In this document: in pieces, positions 14,306-16,977 of the stretch
How the letters are laid out: every line of letters starts with the position of its first letter
Numbering within the stretch: the first letter of the stretch is position 1
NCBI GenBank assembly: GCA_011322515.1
Contig: DRMS01000343.1
Location: 1-16,977 of the forward strand
Origin: Leucothrix mucor
GTDB taxonomy: Bacteria > Pseudomonadota > Gammaproteobacteria > Thiotrichales > Thiotrichaceae
Length of the DNA: 16,977 nucleotides
Direction of reading: 5' to 3'
Position numbers and translations under genes: made by a program
The notes under the pieces: model-generated
Told to the model about the DNA's origin: nothing
The model's database searches: none
What the model saw: only the letters and a program-made list of their open reading frames with translations

Positions 14306-15595
14306 TTATATTTGCTTAAAAAGTACTTTAGAATTACGTTGAAAATTGTACAATGCTTTTTTCTTCGCAGGTAAATCCTCAACTTTTCCGATAATAAATC
14401 CACGTTCTTTAAACCAGTCTATAGATTGGGTTGTCAAGACTAAAAGCTGTTGTAGATTCTTCTCTTTAGCATTCTTTGAAATAAATTTCATCAACATATC
14501 ACCCCGCTTACCTGTACGGTAATTAGGGTGTATGACAAGACAGGCTAACTCAGCGGTTACATCATCCATTTCATACAATGCTGCGCAGCCAATTACCTTT
14601 CCATCGCGTTTGATAAGGCTGAAATTATTGATTTCTAATTCTAATTGTTCACGAGAGCGCTTAATTAGAATACCTTTTTTCTCCAGCGGTGAGATCAGTT
14701 CAATAATACCGCTGACATCATCAATGGTCGCTTGCCGAATTTCATCATAGAGGCTGGCGGTAAACATCGTTCCAATGCCGTCACGGGTGTAAAGCTCTAA
14801 CAGTAGCCCGCCGTTTTGATGATCATTAATTAAATGTACGCGCTTTACGCCTTGGTTTAGTGCATCGGCAATATCATTGAGTAAAGGGTATTGATTAGCA
14901 TTTTGCAGAATATCCGTTGTCAACTCTCGTAGGCTAATTTCACGCGCTAACTTATATTGATTTTGACTAATAAAAATTAGCTTATCGGCTTGTATTTTTG
15001 TTGCAACAAAGCTGGCAACATCCTCATAGCGTAGATTATAGGTTTCTCCTGTGGGAGAAAATCCTAAGGAAGAAAGCAGGACGATATTTTCCTGTTCCAA
15101 TAAGGATTGAATCAATACGGTGTTAATTTTACGCACTTTTCCCGTGTGTTGATAATCAACCCCCTGAAACACGCCAACAGGTTTTGCAGTGATAAAATTG
15201 CCTGATAATACACCTAATCCATCATTAATAATCGGCGGTCTATTGAGCGCATGACCCAATTTATTCTCAATTTCAACACGCAATGCACCGATGGTTTGTT
15301 TCGCAATTTTTAAGGCGGTAGCATCTGTTACCCGTAGATCATTTTTAATCTCAATAGGGTAATTTAGCTGTTGTAAGCGTTGGTCTATTTGTAAGCGTGC
15401 GCCATGAACGATAATAATATGCGATCCTAATGCGGCAAGAATTGCAATATCGCTGATAATACAGTCAAAGTACTGCTCATCAATCACCTCGCCAGAAAAG
15501 GCAATCACAAATGTTTTTCCCCGATGACGATGGATATAAGGGGCCGCTTCACGAAAAAAATCGATACGCGAATAATGGTTTTTTGTATTGTTCAT
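14306..15595 (-). CDS. argA: N-acetylglutamate synthase ArgA (kinase-like plus GNAT)
   Basis: 429-residue cytosolic enzyme that transfers acetyl from acetyl-CoA to glutamate, the first step of arginine synthesis. An amino-acid-kinase-like regulatory domain (about 18-270: APYIHRHRGKTFVIAFSGE, IIVHGARLQI, LRVTDATAL, VLSGNFITAKPVGV, DYQHTGKVRKI) is followed by a GNAT acetyltransferase domain (about 285-429) with the acetyl-CoA loop HPNYRTGKRGDML (356-368) and DWFKERGF. The fused layout and length (E. coli 443) point to classical ArgA, not ArgB. The start fits the family, but the ATG directly abuts the end of a MITE and no Shine-Dalgarno is visible in the MITE sequence upstream (CTGAAAAACTAT). 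The toxin-antitoxin genes lie upstream on the same strand. Inverted D elements flank the gene. Confidence 0.93.
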   Translation of the reverse strand: MNNTKNHYSRIDFFREAAPYIHRHRGKTFVIAFSGEVIDEQYFDCIISDIAILAALGSHIIIVHGARLQIDQRLQQLNYPIEIKNDLRVTDATALKIAKQTIGALRVEIENKLGHALNRPPIINDGLGVLSGNFITAKPVGVFQGVDYQHTGKVRKINTVLIQSLLEQENIVLLSSLGFSPTGETYNLRYEDVASFVATKIQADKLIFISQNQYKLAREISLRELTTDILQNANQYPLLNDIADALNQGVKRVHLINDHQNGGLLLELYTRDGIGTMFTASLYDEIRQATIDDVSGIIELISPLEKKGILIKRSREQLELEINNFSLIKRDGKVIGCAALYEMDDVTAELACLVIHPNYRTGKRGDMLMKFISKNAKEKNLQQLLVLTTQSIDWFKERGFIIGKVEDLPAKKKALYNFQRNSKVLFKQI

Positions 15596-15696
15596 ATAGT
15601 TTTTCAGATAAATAATTGCACCCTTCGACTCCGCTCAGGGAGCAGCTCCCTGAGCGGAGTCGAAGGGTGCGGAAATTTAATAAGTGAATGTCTATA
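15595..15696 (-). mobile_element. MITE family D, copy 2, between a toxin gene and argA
   Basis: 102 bp with TATAG/CTATA ends. The centre (15618-15670) is a perfect 26-bp stem with a single-base loop, a stronger palindrome than in copy 1. One end merges with the argA ATG (CTATATG on the minus strand). The other end provides the TAG stop of the toxin (TATAG on the minus strand). The stem would fold in any transcript running from the toxin operon into argA. Confidence 0.88.
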
Positions 15697-16045
15697 GGCT
15701 TCTTTTTTCAATTAATAATTGCAATCCAGCAATTATTTGATCCATTCTTGCAGCAGATACACAGCCTATTTTTTCAGAAAGATCAGTTTTATTAACAGTA
15801 TAAAGCTGAGATATATTAACAACAGATTTTTTAGGAAGGTTTGCTTCACCTTTTTTTAGCAAGGTATTTCCTGGTGAAATTGCCCTTGCTAAGTTTGAAG
15901 TAAGGGCGCAAACAACAACGGTATTAATATGGCTAACATTAAAAACATCATTTTGTATCACGATATGCGGATGTCGATAAGCAGGCTCAGAGCCTATGGG
16001 TTCACCTAAATCAATCCAATATATTTCTCCCTGCTTGATTACCAT
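15692..16045 (-). CDS. MazF/PemK-like endoribonuclease toxin
   Basis: 117 residues with the opening pattern of the MazF/PemK family: IKQGEIYWIDLGEPIGSEPAYRHPHIVIQND (3-33), then NTVVVCALTSN and a NISQLYTVNKTDL segment, as in MazF proteins that cut mRNA at short sequences. The length fits the family. The ATG overlaps the antitoxin stop by 7 nt (CCATGGTAA), so translation is coupled. The last codons run into MITE D copy 2, whose end supplies the TAG stop; a few native C-terminal residues may have been replaced. The pair could act in plasmid-like addiction or stress control; the chromosomal position next to argA says nothing specific about its target. Confidence 0.88.
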   Translation of the reverse strand: MVIKQGEIYWIDLGEPIGSEPAYRHPHIVIQNDVFNVSHINTVVVCALTSNLARAISPGNTLLKKGEANLPKKSVVNISQLYTVNKTDLSEKIGCVSAARMDQIIAGLQLLIEKRSL

Positions 16046-16299
16046 GGATCTTGCTCTAGTAATTGCTTCTGTTTGTTTCTCATGGCTTGTGCGTTCTTTT
16101 TATCCTCTACATCTAAGTGATCGCTGTAGGCAGTATTGATCTTAGATAGCATTTTTTTATTTTCTATTTTTTTTATAAAATCTTCAATTGCCATCACAAA
16201 TAATCTGCTTCTGGATATACCCAGCTCTTTAGCTAGTTCATTTATCCTCTGGAAAAGCGTTTTTTGTAGTGATATAGCGGTTTTTACACTAGTGGACAT
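16039..16299 (-). CDS. Ribbon-helix-helix antitoxin for the MazF-like toxin
   Basis: 86 residues. The N-terminal half (TSVKTAISLQKTLFQRINELAKELGISRSRLFVMAIEDFI) is a ribbon-helix-helix DNA-binding domain: a short beta strand, a helix, GISRSRL, and a second helix. The C-terminal half is charged and likely wraps around the toxin. AGAGG lies 7 nt before the ATG. It overlaps the toxin gene by 7 nt and is first in the operon, the usual order when the antitoxin also represses its own promoter. AT-rich sequence with near-repeats of AGTTAT lies just upstream (about 16324-16350) and could hold an operator, but no clean palindrome is seen. Confidence 0.85.
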   Translation of the reverse strand: MSTSVKTAISLQKTLFQRINELAKELGISRSRLFVMAIEDFIKKIENKKMLSKINTAYSDHLDVEDKKNAQAMRNKQKQLLEQDPW

Positions 16300-16481
16300 T
16301 ATAATACCTCTGTATTGATATTAAAGTTATACTTTTTATTATAGTTATTGTTTTACTAATGGCAATACTTGATATTCATAAGATTGGAAACAAATAATCC
16401 CCGAAATTAGGTGAGGCGGATGGCTTATATGGGGAAATGAATGATGCCAATTTTTTATATAATTCAACGTTGGTTTATTGT

Positions 16482-16529
16482 TTTACTCTGTTTTAAACTA
16501 TGACTTTAATCCATCGAATTCGATGGATT
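16482..16529 (+). promoter_or_regulatory. Putative pdxJ promoter with overlapping palindromic operator
   Basis: TTTACT (16482-16487) and TTTAAT (16505-16510) are spaced by 17 nt. A perfect 22-bp palindrome, two arms of AATCCATCGAA and its complement (16508-16529), overlaps the -10 end and the expected start site, where a repressor site would sit. It could instead fold as a leader hairpin upstream of the ribosome site AAGGAAG. The assignment rests only on pattern and position. Confidence 0.4.
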
Positions 16530-16554
16530 TAGCAATAAACAAGGAAGAATCCCC

Positions 16555-16977
16555 ATGCCTCTAGAACTCGGTGTCAATATCGACCATATCGCCACACTAC
16601 GCCAAGCGCGTGGCACATCTTACCCTGATTTACTACAGGCAATGAAGCTAGTAGAAGATGCAGGTGCGCATGCAATTACTATTCATTTGCGTGAAGATCG
16701 TCGTCATATTCAAGATGCGGATGTTTATGCGATTCGTAAAGAGTGCCAGCGACGTTTAAATTTAGAGTTAGCAGCAACCGATGAAATGGTCAATATCGCC
16801 TGTGATGTTGCGCCTAGTGATGCTTGTATTGTGCCTGAAAAACGTGAAGAGTTAACCACAGAAGGCGGTTTGGATGTGGTCGGTCTATTTGATCGTGTAC
16901 ATAAATCAACCCAACAGCTTAATAAGGCAGGTATTCGCGTTTCCTTGTTTATTGAGCCAGATATTGAGCAGATTAAA
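16555..16977 (+). CDS. pdxJ: Pyridoxine 5'-phosphate synthase PdxJ, 5' part
   Basis: The first 141 residues of PdxJ, which condenses 1-deoxyxylulose 5-phosphate with 3-amino-2-oxopropyl phosphate to make pyridoxine 5'-phosphate, the last ring-forming step of the DXP-dependent vitamin B6 route. The signatures LGVNIDHIATLRQARGTSYPD (4-24), HAITIHLREDRRHIQDADV, NLELAATDEM, CIVPEKREELTTEGGLDV and RVSLFIEPD match the family closely. AAGGAAG lies 7 nt before the ATG. The frame runs off the window. In many gammaproteobacteria pdxJ follows recO and precedes acpS; here the upstream neighbour is a divergent toxin-antitoxin pair, so recO is not adjacent. Confidence 0.95.
   Translation, partial: MPLELGVNIDHIATLRQARGTSYPDLLQAMKLVEDAGAHAITIHLREDRRHIQDADVYAIRKECQRRLNLELAATDEMVNIACDVAPSDACIVPEKREELTTEGGLDVVGLFDRVHKSTQQLNKAGIRVSLFIEPDIEQIK

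Noticed and set aside
14306..15595. Acetylglutamate kinase ArgB
   Set aside because: A complete C-terminal GNAT domain is fused to the kinase-like domain, which is the ArgA layout.
1078..15696. CRISPR or other clustered repeat array
   Set aside because: The repeats are dispersed, palindromic, in both orientations and carry target-site duplications, with no regular spacers.

Overview
The window is AT-rich chromosomal DNA from a gammaproteobacterium. The support for this is a classical fused ArgA, TcdA, a YjjV-type TatD, CbiB, an MltD-type transglycosylase, PdxJ and an EmrE-type SMR pump. The genus cannot be fixed from the sequence. No rRNA, tRNA, CRISPR array or complete transposase gene was seen.

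Layout. (1) 1-832, minus: 5' part of a secreted protein of unknown function. (2) 1762-2730, plus: periplasmic metallo-beta-lactamase-fold hydrolase. (3) 3217-4963, plus: cbiB, then an exported lytic transglycosylase-like protein. (4) 5199-7243, minus: tatD, a small membrane-anchored unknown, and tcdA, packed as an operon. (5) 7467-10245, minus: probable four-gene operon of SMR efflux pump, short-chain dehydrogenase, rhodanese lipoprotein and a NamZ/DUF1343 cell-wall glycosidase. (6) 10833-13502, plus: cytosolic MBL hydrolase followed by a 571-residue fusion of two cyclic-nucleotide-binding domains, a rhodanese and an Omega-like GST. (7) 14306-15595, minus: argA, downstream of a MazF-like toxin/RHH antitoxin pair (15692-16299). 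(8) 16555 to the window end, plus: 5' part of pdxJ.

The most unusual property of the window is its load of small non-coding inverted-repeat elements (MITE-like). Three groups can be separated by ends and target duplications. Family A (three copies, about 168 bp core) has GGCTACC/GGTAGCC ends, 8-bp duplications and an inner long palindrome. Family B/C (five copies, 153-161 bp) has GGAA/TTCC ends and 3-bp TNA duplications. Family D (two copies, 102 bp) has TATAG/CTATA ends, a TA target and a perfect 23-26 bp stem. Two A copies sit inside two B copies at different points. An inverted C pair brackets the MBL/fusion-protein genes, and an inverted D pair brackets argA. Several elements touch gene boundaries: they supply the stop of tcdA and of the MazF-like toxin, duplicate the stop of the namZ-like gene, and lie 5 nt before cbiB and directly against the argA start codon.

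The best candidate for a little-described functional system is the MBL hydrolase plus CNB-CNB-rhodanese-GST pair. It suggests, by inference only, cyclic-nucleotide-controlled sulfur or glutathione chemistry.
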